From assembly GCA_026707225.1 (NCBI GenBank), contig JAPOXG010000022.1, positions 1 to 64,000 on the forward strand: a stretch of 64,000 nucleotides of DNA, read 5' to 3'. The notes beneath the pieces are model-generated. The model worked only from the letters and a program-made list of their open reading frames with translations. It was not told where the DNA came from and searched no databases. Made by a program: the position numbers and the translations under genes. The stretch is from Chloroflexota bacterium (GTDB taxonomy: Bacteria; Chloroflexota; Anaerolineae; Aggregatilineales; Phototrophicaceae). Of the stretch, positions 56,107 to 64,000 are shown in pieces. Positions within the stretch are counted from its first letter, which is position 1. The number at the start of each line of letters is the position of its first letter.

Positions 56107-57975
56107 ATGAAAAGGTACATGGTACTTCTGCTGGTATTTTCGCTGCTGATTGGCGTCGCCGCGCCTCTCGTCGCCCAAGACGAAGACGTCTACTACATGA
56201 TCGGCGGCAACCTGGGGCATCCTTGGTGGAAGCAGCACTTTGAAGGCATTGAAGTAGCCGCCGAATGGCTCGGCATCAATGTCGAAATCGTGGGTCCGCC
56301 GCCCACCGATGGCATCGCCCTCGAGCAAATCAAGCTGCTTGAGGAGATCGTCGCCAAGCCCAATACCGCTGGCATTATGATGATCGGCTTTGATGTCACG
56401 CTCATCCCCGAGGTATCGAAACAGGCGATGGCGGCCGGGATCCCCTTCATCCAGTTTAATGGCGATCTCATCGACAAGAGCGCCCGCCATGCTTTCGTCG
56501 GCACGGGCGACTACGCATTCGGTGAATCGGCGGCGCAGTTGGTGCTGGATCGCTATCCCGATGGCGCCAAGATTGGCGTGGTCGCTTTCATCAGCGCCCA
56601 GCAGCATCGCGATCGCCTGCAGGGCTTCCAGGAAACGCTGGAAGCTTCAGGGCGCGCCTATGAATTCCTCGAGCCGGTTGATGACCGCGCTTCAATGGAC
56701 GGCGCTTACAACGGCGCGCTGAACCTGATCGAAGCCAATCCCGATATGGACATCATCTATTCGGGTGACGCCTTTGCCGAAGGCGTCGCCAACGCCGTGA
56801 ACGACATGGGCTTGATCGACAGCATCGACGTGGTCGGCGGCGACCGCGCCGACTCGCTGCTGCAGGACATCAAGGACGGCAACGTCATGGGCACCATCGC
56901 CCAAGACACTTTCGCCGAGGGCTTCTTCGGCGTGCTTTACATGTATGTCGCGCGTCAGGGTCTTGTCGCGCAAGAAGGCGGGCGCCTCGCCTTGCCCGAC
57001 ACATCGATCACCCAGTCCTTCACCATCACAGCCGAAACCGTTGACTTCTTCCTCGGCGTCGAGCCGGACAAGCCAACGCTGCCCGCCGGCGCCGACGGCA
57101 CTTACTACATGATCGGCGGCAACCTCGGGCATCCCTGGTGGAAGCAGCATTTCGACGGTATCGAAGCGGCCGCCGATTGGCTGGGCATCAATGTGGAAAT
57201 TGTCGGTCCGCCGCCCACAGATGGCATCGCCCTGGAGCAGATCAAGCTGCTGGAAGAGATCGTTGCCAAGGAAGACACCAGGGGCATCATGATGATCGGA
57301 TTTGATGTCACGCTGATACCAGAAGTATCCAGGCAAGCGATGGCGGCCGGCATCCCCTTCATCCAGTTCAACGGCGATCTCATCGACCGCAGCGCTCGCC
57401 ATGCCTTCGTCGGCACCGGCGACTTCGCTTACGGTGAATCGGCCGCCCAGCTCGTGCTCGATCGCTATCCGGACGGCGCCAAGATCGGCGTGGTCGCCTT
57501 CATCAGCGCCCAACAGCATCGCGACCGCTTGCATGGCTTCCAAACGACGCTGGAGGCATCGGGCCGCGCTTACGAATTCCTCGAACCGGTGGATGACCGC
57601 GCCTCGATGGACGGCGCTTACAACGGCGCGCTCAACCTGATCGAAGCCAATCCCGACATGGACATCATCTACTCCGGTGACGCATTCGCCGAGGGCGTCG
57701 CCAACGCGGTCAAGGACATGGGGCTGGTCGACAGCATTGACGTGGTCGGCGGCGACCGCGCCGATTCCCTGCTGCAAGCGATCAAAGACGGCGATGTCAT
57801 GGGCACGATCGCCCAAGACACCTTCGCCGAGGGCTTCTTCGGCGTCGTCTATATGTATGTCGCCGCTGAAGGCATTGTGGCGCGTGAAGGCGGGCGCATC
57901 GCCCTGCCCAATACCGTGATTACGAAGTCCTTCACCGTCACCGCCGAGACCGTCGACTTCTTCCTGGAGGGCTAG
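56107..57975 (+). CDS. CUT2-type sugar-binding protein consisting of two tandem periplasmic-binding domains (different family from 3956-5854)
   Basis: MKRYMVLLLVFSLLIGVAAPLVAQDEDV; two copies of YYMIGGNLGHPWWKQHF(E/D)GIE(V/A)AA(E/D)WLGINVEIVGPPPTDGIALEQIKLLEEIVAK with 304-codon periodicity. Confidence 0.92.
   Translation: MKRYMVLLLVFSLLIGVAAPLVAQDEDVYYMIGGNLGHPWWKQHFEGIEVAAEWLGINVEIVGPPPTDGIALEQIKLLEEIVAKPNTAGIMMIGFDVTLIPEVSKQAMAAGIPFIQFNGDLIDKSARHAFVGTGDYAFGESAAQLVLDRYPDGAKIGVVAFISAQQHRDRLQGFQETLEASGRAYEFLEPVDDRASMDGAYNGALNLIEANPDMDIIYSGDAFAEGVANAVNDMGLIDSIDVVGGDRADSLLQDIKDGNVMGTIAQDTFAEGFFGVLYMYVARQGLVAQEGGRLALPDTSITQSFTITAETVDFFLGVEPDKPTLPAGADGTYYMIGGNLGHPWWKQHFDGIEAAADWLGINVEIVGPPPTDGIALEQIKLLEEIVAKEDTRGIMMIGFDVTLIPEVSRQAMAAGIPFIQFNGDLIDRSARHAFVGTGDFAYGESAAQLVLDRYPDGAKIGVVAFISAQQHRDRLHGFQTTLEASGRAYEFLEPVDDRASMDGAYNGALNLIEANPDMDIIYSGDAFAEGVANAVKDMGLVDSIDVVGGDRADSLLQAIKDGDVMGTIAQDTFAEGFFGVVYMYVAAEGIVAREGGRIALPNTVITKSFTVTAETVDFFLEG
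56191..57063 (+). repeat. Intragenic SBP domain repeat, copy 1
   Basis: YYMIGGNLGHPWWKQHFEGIEVAAEWLG...FTITAETVDFFLGVE. Confidence 0.85.
57103..57972 (+). repeat. Intragenic SBP domain repeat, copy 2
   Basis: YYMIGGNLGHPWWKQHFDGIEAAADWLG...FTVTAETVDFFLEG; offset 912 bp. Confidence 0.85.
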
Positions 57976-57983
57976 CGCCAACA

Positions 57984-58128
57984 AGCGGGTCAGCCTCCGG
58001 CGTAGGTTAGTGTCTACGTTACCTGACCCCTACAGGCAACTTTAGATTGGAAAATGTAGGGGCGACCTGGCAGGTCGCCCGCCATAACAAAACAGTCGTA
58101 GGGGCGACCCTTGGGTCGCCCGCCGCCT
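57984..58128. repeat. REP-like palindromic repeat array
   Basis: GCGGGTCAGCCTCCGGCGTAGG...CTGACCCCTACA; TGTAGG-GGCGACCT-GGC-AGGTCGCC (58061-58079); GTAGG-GGCGACCC-TT-GGGTCGCC (58103-58120). Confidence 0.85.
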
Positions 58129-58191
58129 GAACTATCAACTTCTGCCTGTGGCGACGGAACATAATTTGGCGGACGGACAGGACAAAAGCCG

Positions 58192-58995
58192 ATGAGACTG
58201 AAAGATAAAGTCGCCCTGGTCACTGGCGGCGGACGCGGCATCGGACGGCATATCGCCCTGCGCCTCGCTGATGAAGGCGCTGATGTGCTGGTCAACTACG
58301 CCAGCAGCGAAGCCGGCGCGCAGGACATCGCCGCGCAGATTCGCGGGAAGGGGCGGCGCGCGATTGCCGTGAAAGCGAATATCGCCCAGCGCGACGAGGT
58401 CGATGCCATGTTCGAGCGCCTCGCCGCTGACTTCGGTCGCATTGACATTCTGGTCAATAACTCGGCGATCGATCCGGTGATCCCCTTCCTGGACATGACC
58501 GATGAACAGTGGGACCGGGTCATCGATATCAACCTCAAGGGCACGTATATGTGTTCCCAGGCGGCTGCCCGGCTCATGGTCAAACAGGGGAACGGCGGCA
58601 ACATCACCATCATCGGTTCCATGCACAGCATGGCGACCTTCCCCGGCATGTTGGCTTATGCCAGCACCAAAGGCGGTCTCAACGCGATGACGCGGGCCAT
58701 GGCGCTGGATCTCTCGCCGCACCGCATCCGCGTCAACTGCGTGATCCCCGGCTCCATTCACGTAGAGAAAGCCTACGAAGTCATCCCGAACTATGACCCG
58801 CACATGATCGATGATCAAATCGCATTGGGGCGCATCGGCTACGGACCGGATATCGCCGCCGCCGTCGTCTTCATGGCTTCGGGGGATGCCGAATACATCA
58901 CCGGCACGACGCTGAATGTCGATGGAGGGGTCATGGCGCGCATGGCCCTTTGGTTCGACGACTTGGAGACAGTTGAGCGCAAATACGACCCATAG
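58192..58995 (+). CDS. SDR-family oxidoreductase (FabG-like)
   Basis: DKVALVTGGGRGIGRHIALRLADEGADVLVNYASSEAGAQD...ILVNNSAIDPVIPFLDMTDEQWDRVIDINLKGTYMCSQAAARLM...YASTKGGLNAMTRAMALDLSPHRIRVNCVIPG...GTTLNVDGG. Confidence 0.94.
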   Translation: MRLKDKVALVTGGGRGIGRHIALRLADEGADVLVNYASSEAGAQDIAAQIRGKGRRAIAVKANIAQRDEVDAMFERLAADFGRIDILVNNSAIDPVIPFLDMTDEQWDRVIDINLKGTYMCSQAAARLMVKQGNGGNITIIGSMHSMATFPGMLAYASTKGGLNAMTRAMALDLSPHRIRVNCVIPGSIHVEKAYEVIPNYDPHMIDDQIALGRIGYGPDIAAAVVFMASGDAEYITGTTLNVDGGVMARMALWFDDLETVERKYDP

Positions 58996-59205
58996 CGGCG
59001 CCACTGATGCTGCTACCGCCTGCAGAAGACCTGAGCAATGAACGAAGTCGAACATGAGGCGCCGCTTATTACCTTGCGGCCTTCCGGCTGTTCATATTGC
59101 GTCAGGTGAAATTCAAGCAGCCGTCAATCATAAACCTCTCGGCGGGCGAACTGGCACTTCGACGAGGAGGATGATTCGTATCGCCCTCGTTGCGTCGTTA
59201 ATCTT

Positions 59206-59234
59206 TTGACACAGCCATACAGGTCAGTTAAAGT
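59206..59234 (+). promoter_or_regulatory. Candidate sigma70-type promoter far upstream of SBP at 59677
   Basis: TTGACA (59206-59211), 17 nt, TAAAGT (59229-59234). Confidence 0.5.
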
Positions 59235-59542
59235 ATCGGTACGAGATATTGTGGATATACAAAAAGAGTTTTTTGGAAGATGAAATGAAACGTCGCATTC
59301 AAGGTCTGCGTTTGCCGACGCAGCCTTTCCCCAAATTCAGCGCGACGCGTTACTGCCAAAACGACAAATCCCGCGCGGCGAAATCGATTCCATCCGTTGA
59401 ATACGACACAAACGCTGTCGAGCGCATATCGATAGCTTGGAGCGCGCCTTCACGCGCTTTAGCCAGTTTCGTGGCGGAGCGACAATGACAGCCGCTCGGC
59501 GGCAGCGCATAGAATCAACCGCGTTCACAACAATGACAAGCC

Positions 59543-59576
59543 CTCTCCTTGCGCGAGCAAGGGGGTTTAAGGAGAG
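59543..59576 (+). promoter_or_regulatory. Candidate alternative-pairing leader element
   Basis: CTCTCCTTGC(59543-59552)-GCGA-GCAAGG(59557-59562)...AAGGAGAG(59569-59576). The left arm can pair with either right arm. Confidence 0.4.
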
Positions 59577-59676
59577 AGTCGTAGAGTACAGGGAGGCAAA
59601 ATGGTGTGTTGCGTTTAGCTTGTTCGGCAGCCGCTGCGTGACGCAGCAAGGCTAATTGTTACTTTGGAGGTCAGGA

Positions 59677-61593
59677 ATGACTAGAAAACTTTGTATCGCA
59701 ATTGCTCTTCTTCTCGCTATTGCCCCGTTTTCAGCGCTTGTCTCAAACGGACAGGGCATGGCTTACAGCGAAGCGCCGGCGCTGGCGGAGAGGGTCGCCA
59801 ACGGGGAACTGCCGCCGGTCGAAGAACGTTTGCCGGCCAATCCCTTGGTCATCGAGCCGATCGAAGAAGTCGGCGTCTATGGCGGCACCTGGCTGACATT
59901 CGGCGACAATATCAGCCGTCTGTCAAACATGGTGATCTGGCAAGACATCGGCTTGCTGATGTGGAACAACGACCAGAACGCGACTGTGCCCAGCCTGGCG
60001 GAAAGCTGGGAGATCAGCGAAGACAGCCAGGAATTTACCATCAAGCTGCGCGAGGGCTTGCGCTGGTCGGACGGCGCGCCTATGACCGCCGATGACGTCA
60101 TGTTCTGGTATGAAGATGTCATCAGCAATGATGAATTGCGCCCGGTGAAGCCCGGTTTTATGCGTACGCCCACTGGCCACGTCGGCGCGGTCGAGAAGAT
60201 TGATGATCTCACGGTCGTCTTCAAATTCCCCGAGCCGCACGGCATGTTCCTCACGCTGCTGACCAAGGAGTTCCACACCTATCTGCCCGCGCATTACATG
60301 CGGCAATTTCACAAGAACCACGTCTCCGCCGAGGAGTTGCAGGCCGCAATCGACGAAGCTGGCGTCTCGAACTGGGTCGATCTCTTTTACCTGCGCTGGA
60401 ATACCTCCGGTGGCGGCAACAGCCGCGGCATGAACAATCCAGACCTGCCGACGATGCTGGCCTGGGTTCCCACCGTCGAGCCGCCCGGCGACCGCTTCGT
60501 ATTTGAGAGAAACCCGTATTTCTTCGCTGTTGATACCGAAGGCAATCAGCTGCCATACCTTGATCGGGTCGATTTCCGCGTTGTCGATGGCGAGGTCATG
60601 AAGCTGCGCATTCTGGCCGGCGAGCCAAACTTCCAGGCCGCCCGCGCGCTGACCTTCGCCGACATGGCGCTGTACGTCGAAAATGCCGAAGCCAACGAAT
60701 ACGAAATCTTGCGCTGGGGCGACTTGCAGATCTCCGAAGCCGCGCTTTGGATCAACCTGAACACACCGGATCCGGTCGACCGCGAGCTCTACCAGGACGT
60801 GCGGTTCCGCCGCGCGATGTCTTTGGCCATCAATCGCGAGCGTGTCAATGACACCTTGTACTTTGGCCAGGGGCAGGCCACCGCCGCGACGCTGCCGCCG
60901 GTCGAATCCCGCTACTACAAGGAAGAATATGCGCGCGCCTACACCGACTATGATCCCGATCAGGCGAATGCGCTTCTCGACGGAATTGGCTTGACCGAGC
61001 GCGACGGCGATGGCTTTCGCTTGAAGCCAGATGGCAATCGACTGTCGATCGTCATTGAAGTGCCCAACAACCGACTGCCGATGATCGACAACCTGAATCT
61101 CATCCGCGACGATTATGCCGATGTCGGCGTCGATTTTATCATCCGGCCCATCGACAACGCGCTTTGGGGACAGCGGATGCGCGCCGGCGAGATGCAATTC
61201 GTCGGCTGGCCGATGGCGAAAGCGGCCACCGAAACCGATCTCGTGCCGATCAGCACCAACACCGATTGGGCGCCGCTTTGGGGTCTCTGGTATCACACCA
61301 ACGGGGAGCAAGGCGAGGAACCGCCCGATTACATCAAGGATCTGCAAAACGTCTGGACGCGCATCTTGGCGACGGCGGACCAAGAAGAACGCGACATGCT
61401 CTACGATACGATTCTGCGGACGCAAGCGGAGAACATGTGGGTGATCGGCGTCGTCGGTCCTCTGCCGAAACCGGTGATCAGGAAGACCTGGTTCCGCAAC
61501 GTGAAGACGGACTGCACCTGGAGCTACCACCACGGCGGCTTCATCGGCTGCACCGATCCCTTCGCGTTCTGGATCGAGCCAGAGCATCAATAG
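59677..61593 (+). CDS. Family 5 extracellular solute-binding protein
   Basis: MTRKLCIAIALLLAIAPFSALVSNGQGMAYSEAPALAERVANGELPPVEERLPANPLVIEPIEEVGVYGGTW...AESWEISEDSQEFTIKLREGLRWSDGAPMTADDVMFWYEDV. ATG after GGAGGTCAGGA. Confidence 0.93.
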   Translation: MTRKLCIAIALLLAIAPFSALVSNGQGMAYSEAPALAERVANGELPPVEERLPANPLVIEPIEEVGVYGGTWLTFGDNISRLSNMVIWQDIGLLMWNNDQNATVPSLAESWEISEDSQEFTIKLREGLRWSDGAPMTADDVMFWYEDVISNDELRPVKPGFMRTPTGHVGAVEKIDDLTVVFKFPEPHGMFLTLLTKEFHTYLPAHYMRQFHKNHVSAEELQAAIDEAGVSNWVDLFYLRWNTSGGGNSRGMNNPDLPTMLAWVPTVEPPGDRFVFERNPYFFAVDTEGNQLPYLDRVDFRVVDGEVMKLRILAGEPNFQAARALTFADMALYVENAEANEYEILRWGDLQISEAALWINLNTPDPVDRELYQDVRFRRAMSLAINRERVNDTLYFGQGQATAATLPPVESRYYKEEYARAYTDYDPDQANALLDGIGLTERDGDGFRLKPDGNRLSIVIEVPNNRLPMIDNLNLIRDDYADVGVDFIIRPIDNALWGQRMRAGEMQFVGWPMAKAATETDLVPISTNTDWAPLWGLWYHTNGEQGEEPPDYIKDLQNVWTRILATADQEERDMLYDTILRTQAENMWVIGVVGPLPKPVIRKTWFRNVKTDCTWSYHHGGFIGCTDPFAFWIEPEHQ

Positions 61594-61615
61594 GTTTGGC
61601 GGCGCCCACCAAAGC

Positions 61616-61741
61616 GCCAACCGAAGGGGCGACCGACCCGCTGTGTCGAAGGTCAGTGTCTACGCGACCTACGCGCGGCAGTAAGTCGACCGCCATCAAA
61701 ATCACAATTTGTAGGGGCGACCCTTGGGTCGCCCACGCCCA
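61616..61741. repeat. REP-like palindromic repeats
   Basis: ...GTAGG-GGCGACCC-TT-GGGTCGCC (61716-61733), identical core to 58103-58120. Confidence 0.8.
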
Positions 61742-61771
61742 ACATCCACTACCAACAAAAAGGGAGCAATC

Positions 61772-62479
61772 ATGTCCGAATACGATATTCTGGCAAAGTA
61801 TGAGGGACTGCGTTTAACGGATGTATGCGACGGTATGGATGCGCTGCGGCGCCAGGACATCGGCTTGGTCGCCGGCGACATCCGCCCGCTCTGGCGCGAT
61901 ATCGACAACTTTGCGCATCGCTTCTGCGGCCTGGCGTACACGGTGCGCTTCATGCCCACCGCGCGGCCGGTCGACGCCTACGAGCCGGCCGACTTCGAGA
62001 CCTGGAAGGGCAATTGGTATCGGACGTATGCCGGCGGCCCGCCGGTTGACGAAATCCAAAAAGGCGATGTGATCGTCATTGACGGTGGCGAAATCGGCAC
62101 AGTTGGATTCATTGGATCCAACAACGGCTTCGCCTGGATCGCCGCCGGCGCCGTGGGCATCGTGACCAACGGCGGCGCCCGCGATACGGACGAGCTAATC
62201 AAGCAGCGGGTGCCGGTCTATTCCCGCCGCGTTACCCAGTCCATCCGCCCCGGCCGCCTGGAACTGGATTCGACGCAGATACCCGTAAATATCGGCGGCG
62301 TTCTCGTTCGGCCGAAGGACCTGGTTCTGGCCGATGGCGATGGCGTCATCATTGTGCCGCTGGAGGTCGCCGAAGAAGTGGCGAAGCATGCCTGGGTCGT
62401 CGCGGAGGGTGACAAACGGGGAAGAAGGCGCATTTACGAACGACTGGGACGAGAGCCGGACTGGACGGTCGACGTCTAG
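61772..62479 (+). CDS. RraA/HMG-aldolase family protein
   Basis: LRLTDVCDGMDALRRQDIG...GDVIVIDGGEIGTVGFIGSNNGFAWIAAGAVGIVTNGGARDTDELIKQRVPVYSRRVTQSIRPGRLELDSTQIPVNIGGVLVRPKDLVLADGDGVIIVPLEVAEEV. Confidence 0.93.
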   Translation: MSEYDILAKYEGLRLTDVCDGMDALRRQDIGLVAGDIRPLWRDIDNFAHRFCGLAYTVRFMPTARPVDAYEPADFETWKGNWYRTYAGGPPVDEIQKGDVIVIDGGEIGTVGFIGSNNGFAWIAAGAVGIVTNGGARDTDELIKQRVPVYSRRVTQSIRPGRLELDSTQIPVNIGGVLVRPKDLVLADGDGVIIVPLEVAEEVAKHAWVVAEGDKRGRRRIYERLGREPDWTVDV

Positions 62480-62547
62480 CCAGAGCGTCAATCGCGTTTT
62501 GCGGGCTCCGCCCCTTTTCCGGTGGAGCCCCCATGGGATAAAGCAAC

Positions 62548-63537
62548 ATGCCGCAGTACATCGTCAAACGCATACTGCTGATGATTCCGACGCTGGTCGC
62601 GCTATCGATCTTCATCTTCGTGCTCACGCAGCTGCCACCGGGATCCTACCTCGATTCAATCGTCACCGAGCTGGAGTCGCAGGGCGAGTCCATCTCGCAA
62701 GACCAGATCGAGAGTCTCAAGGTGCGCTACGGCTTCGACGAGCCGCTGCATGTGCAGTATCTCAAATGGGTTTCCGGCTGGCTGCGCGGGGATTTCGGCA
62801 CGTCCTTCACCTATTACGGCCAACAGAACCTGGAGGTCATTTCTCATTTCCTCGGCTACACGGTCCTGATCGCCTTCAGCACACAGCTTTTCATCCTGGT
62901 CGTCGGCATCGCCATTGGCATATTCTCAGCGACGCACCAATACACGCTGGGCGATCATTTCGCAACCTTCGTCGGCTTCATCGGGCTGTCGATACCCAAC
63001 TTCTTGCTGGCGCTGATTCTGATGTACATCGGTTATTTTGTATTTGGCATTCCGGCCCTGGGCGGTCTCTTTTCAAATGAGTATCTGGATGCTCCCTGGA
63101 GCATTGGCAAAGCGCTGGATTTGCTGGCGCATCTCTGGATTCCGGTTGTCGTGCTGGGAACAGCCGGGACAGCTGGCATCGCCCGCCGAATGCGCGGCAA
63201 TCTGCTGGACGTTCTCAAAATGCAGTACGTGGCGACGGCGCGCGCCAAGGGCCTGCGTGAGGGGGTGGTCGTCCGCAAGCACGCGACGATGAACGCGGTT
63301 TCGCCTATTATCATGGCGGTCGGCATGCGCTTCCCCGAAATCCTGTCCGGCTCCACGATTGTGTCTATCGTGCTTTCGCTGCCCACTTTGGGGCCGGTGC
63401 TATACAAAGCCTTGACCAATCAAGACATGTATCTGGCGGGAACCATTCTGTTCTTCCAGAGCCTGCTGCTCTTGGTGGGCAACTTGCTAGCTGATATCGC
63501 CTTGGTCGCGGTCGACCCGCGCGTTGAGTTTGAATGA
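62548..63537 (+). CDS. OppB/DppB-like ABC transporter permease
   Basis: MPQYIVKRILLMIPTLVALSIFIFVLTQLPPGSYLDS...MRGNLLDVLKMQYVATARAKGLREGVVVRKHATMNAVSPIIMAVGMRFPEILSGSTIVSIVLSLPTLGPVLYKALTNQDMYLAGTI. Confidence 0.94.
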   Translation: MPQYIVKRILLMIPTLVALSIFIFVLTQLPPGSYLDSIVTELESQGESISQDQIESLKVRYGFDEPLHVQYLKWVSGWLRGDFGTSFTYYGQQNLEVISHFLGYTVLIAFSTQLFILVVGIAIGIFSATHQYTLGDHFATFVGFIGLSIPNFLLALILMYIGYFVFGIPALGGLFSNEYLDAPWSIGKALDLLAHLWIPVVVLGTAGTAGIARRMRGNLLDVLKMQYVATARAKGLREGVVVRKHATMNAVSPIIMAVGMRFPEILSGSTIVSIVLSLPTLGPVLYKALTNQDMYLAGTILFFQSLLLLVGNLLADIALVAVDPRVEFE

Positions 63538-63548
63538 GGAATCGCTAA

Positions 63549-64000
63549 ATGTCTGTCGCGGCTATCAAGCCGGCGCGGCTCGCGAAGGATAAACAGCGGG
63601 GCCTGTCGCAGTGGGATTTGATGTACATCAAATTCAGGCGGCATCGGCTGGCGATGTTCTCGGGCCTCTTTCTTATATTCGTATACATCGTCATCTTGTT
63701 CGCTGAGTTTTTCTCGCCATATCCAACGAACGAGAAATTCGGCAAATTCGTGCACACGCCGCCAATGCCGATCTTGTTCTGGGACGAAAATGGCTTGTCC
63801 CGTCCCTTCGTTTATGGCTACAAGCAGGAGCTGGATATCGAGACATTTCAACGAACATACGTGGCCGATACCTCCCAGAAGTACTATCTCAAGTTTTTCA
63901 CCAGTGGGTCGGAATACAGCCTGCTTGGCCTGGTCACAACCGATATCCATTTCTTCGGCGTGGACGAGCCGGGCTTGATATTCTTGTTTGGCACCGACCG
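63549..64000 (+). CDS. OppC/DppC-like ABC transporter permease, truncated by window edge
   Basis: Hand translation: MSVAAIKPARLAKDKQRGLSQWDLMYIKFRRHRLAMFSGLFLIFVYIVILFAEFFSPYPTNEKFGKFVHTPPMPILFWDENGLSRPFVYGYKQELDIETFQRTYVADTSQKYYLKFFTSGSEYSLLGLVTTDIHFFGVDEPGLIFLFGTD; no stop before the window end. Confidence 0.88.
   Translation, partial: MSVAAIKPARLAKDKQRGLSQWDLMYIKFRRHRLAMFSGLFLIFVYIVILFAEFFSPYPTNEKFGKFVHTPPMPILFWDENGLSRPFVYGYKQELDIETFQRTYVADTSQKYYLKFFTSGSEYSLLGLVTTDIHFFGVDEPGLIFLFGTD

Noticed and set aside
56692-57984. 430-aa minus-strand ORF with internal repeats
   Set aside because: Antisense of the second tandem SBP; the repeats are explained by the sense duplication.
58996-59205. Possible pseudogene or mobile-element remnant in the long intergenic region
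   Set aside because: No recognisable coding similarity, terminal repeats or target duplication could be seen by eye.
59923-61620. 565-aa minus-strand ORF antisense to the SBP at 59677
   Set aside because: Antisense shadow; no motifs.

Overview
This 64 kb, GC-rich bacterial window reads as one long carbohydrate uptake and catabolism region. The lineage looks Chloroflexota-like, judging only by gene style and intergenic repeats; this is inference. I support about 49 protein genes. They include parts of eight ABC importers (one BMP/nucleoside-type, two CUT2/Rbs-type, three oligopeptide/family-5-type, two CUT1/Mal-type), two tandem MFS paralogs, and four glycoside hydrolases (two GH2 beta-mannosidase-like, one GH29-like, one GH116-like). 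There is also a polysaccharide deacetylase, a ROK kinase, a PFK-like kinase, a LacD-like aldolase, and a compact minus-strand block of sugar-acid/keto-acid enzymes. I saw no tRNA, rRNA, CRISPR array, transposase or recognisable transcription factor gene. The most notable signals are: (1) two unrelated CUT2-type binding proteins that each consist of two tandem near-identical domains, paired with single-NBD ATPases (the reverse of canonical RbsA/RbsB architecture); (2) a family of covarying REP-like palindromes (GTAGGGGCGAC..GTCGCC) and other hairpins that repeatedly sit just 3' of binding-protein genes, as in the malE-malF arrangement; (3) a long palindrome translated in frame as the linker of a fused DppD-DppF ATPase; (4) an ABC ATPase with a degenerate signature motif; (5) a LacI-type operator overlapping a promoter; (6) a long, structured 5' leader with mutually exclusive hairpins; and (7) GH29-like and PFK-like enzymes whose substrate-binding motifs are altered. 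No database search or computation was run. Family names come from motif recognition, and coordinates come from the supplied ORFs with start codons adjusted by eye.
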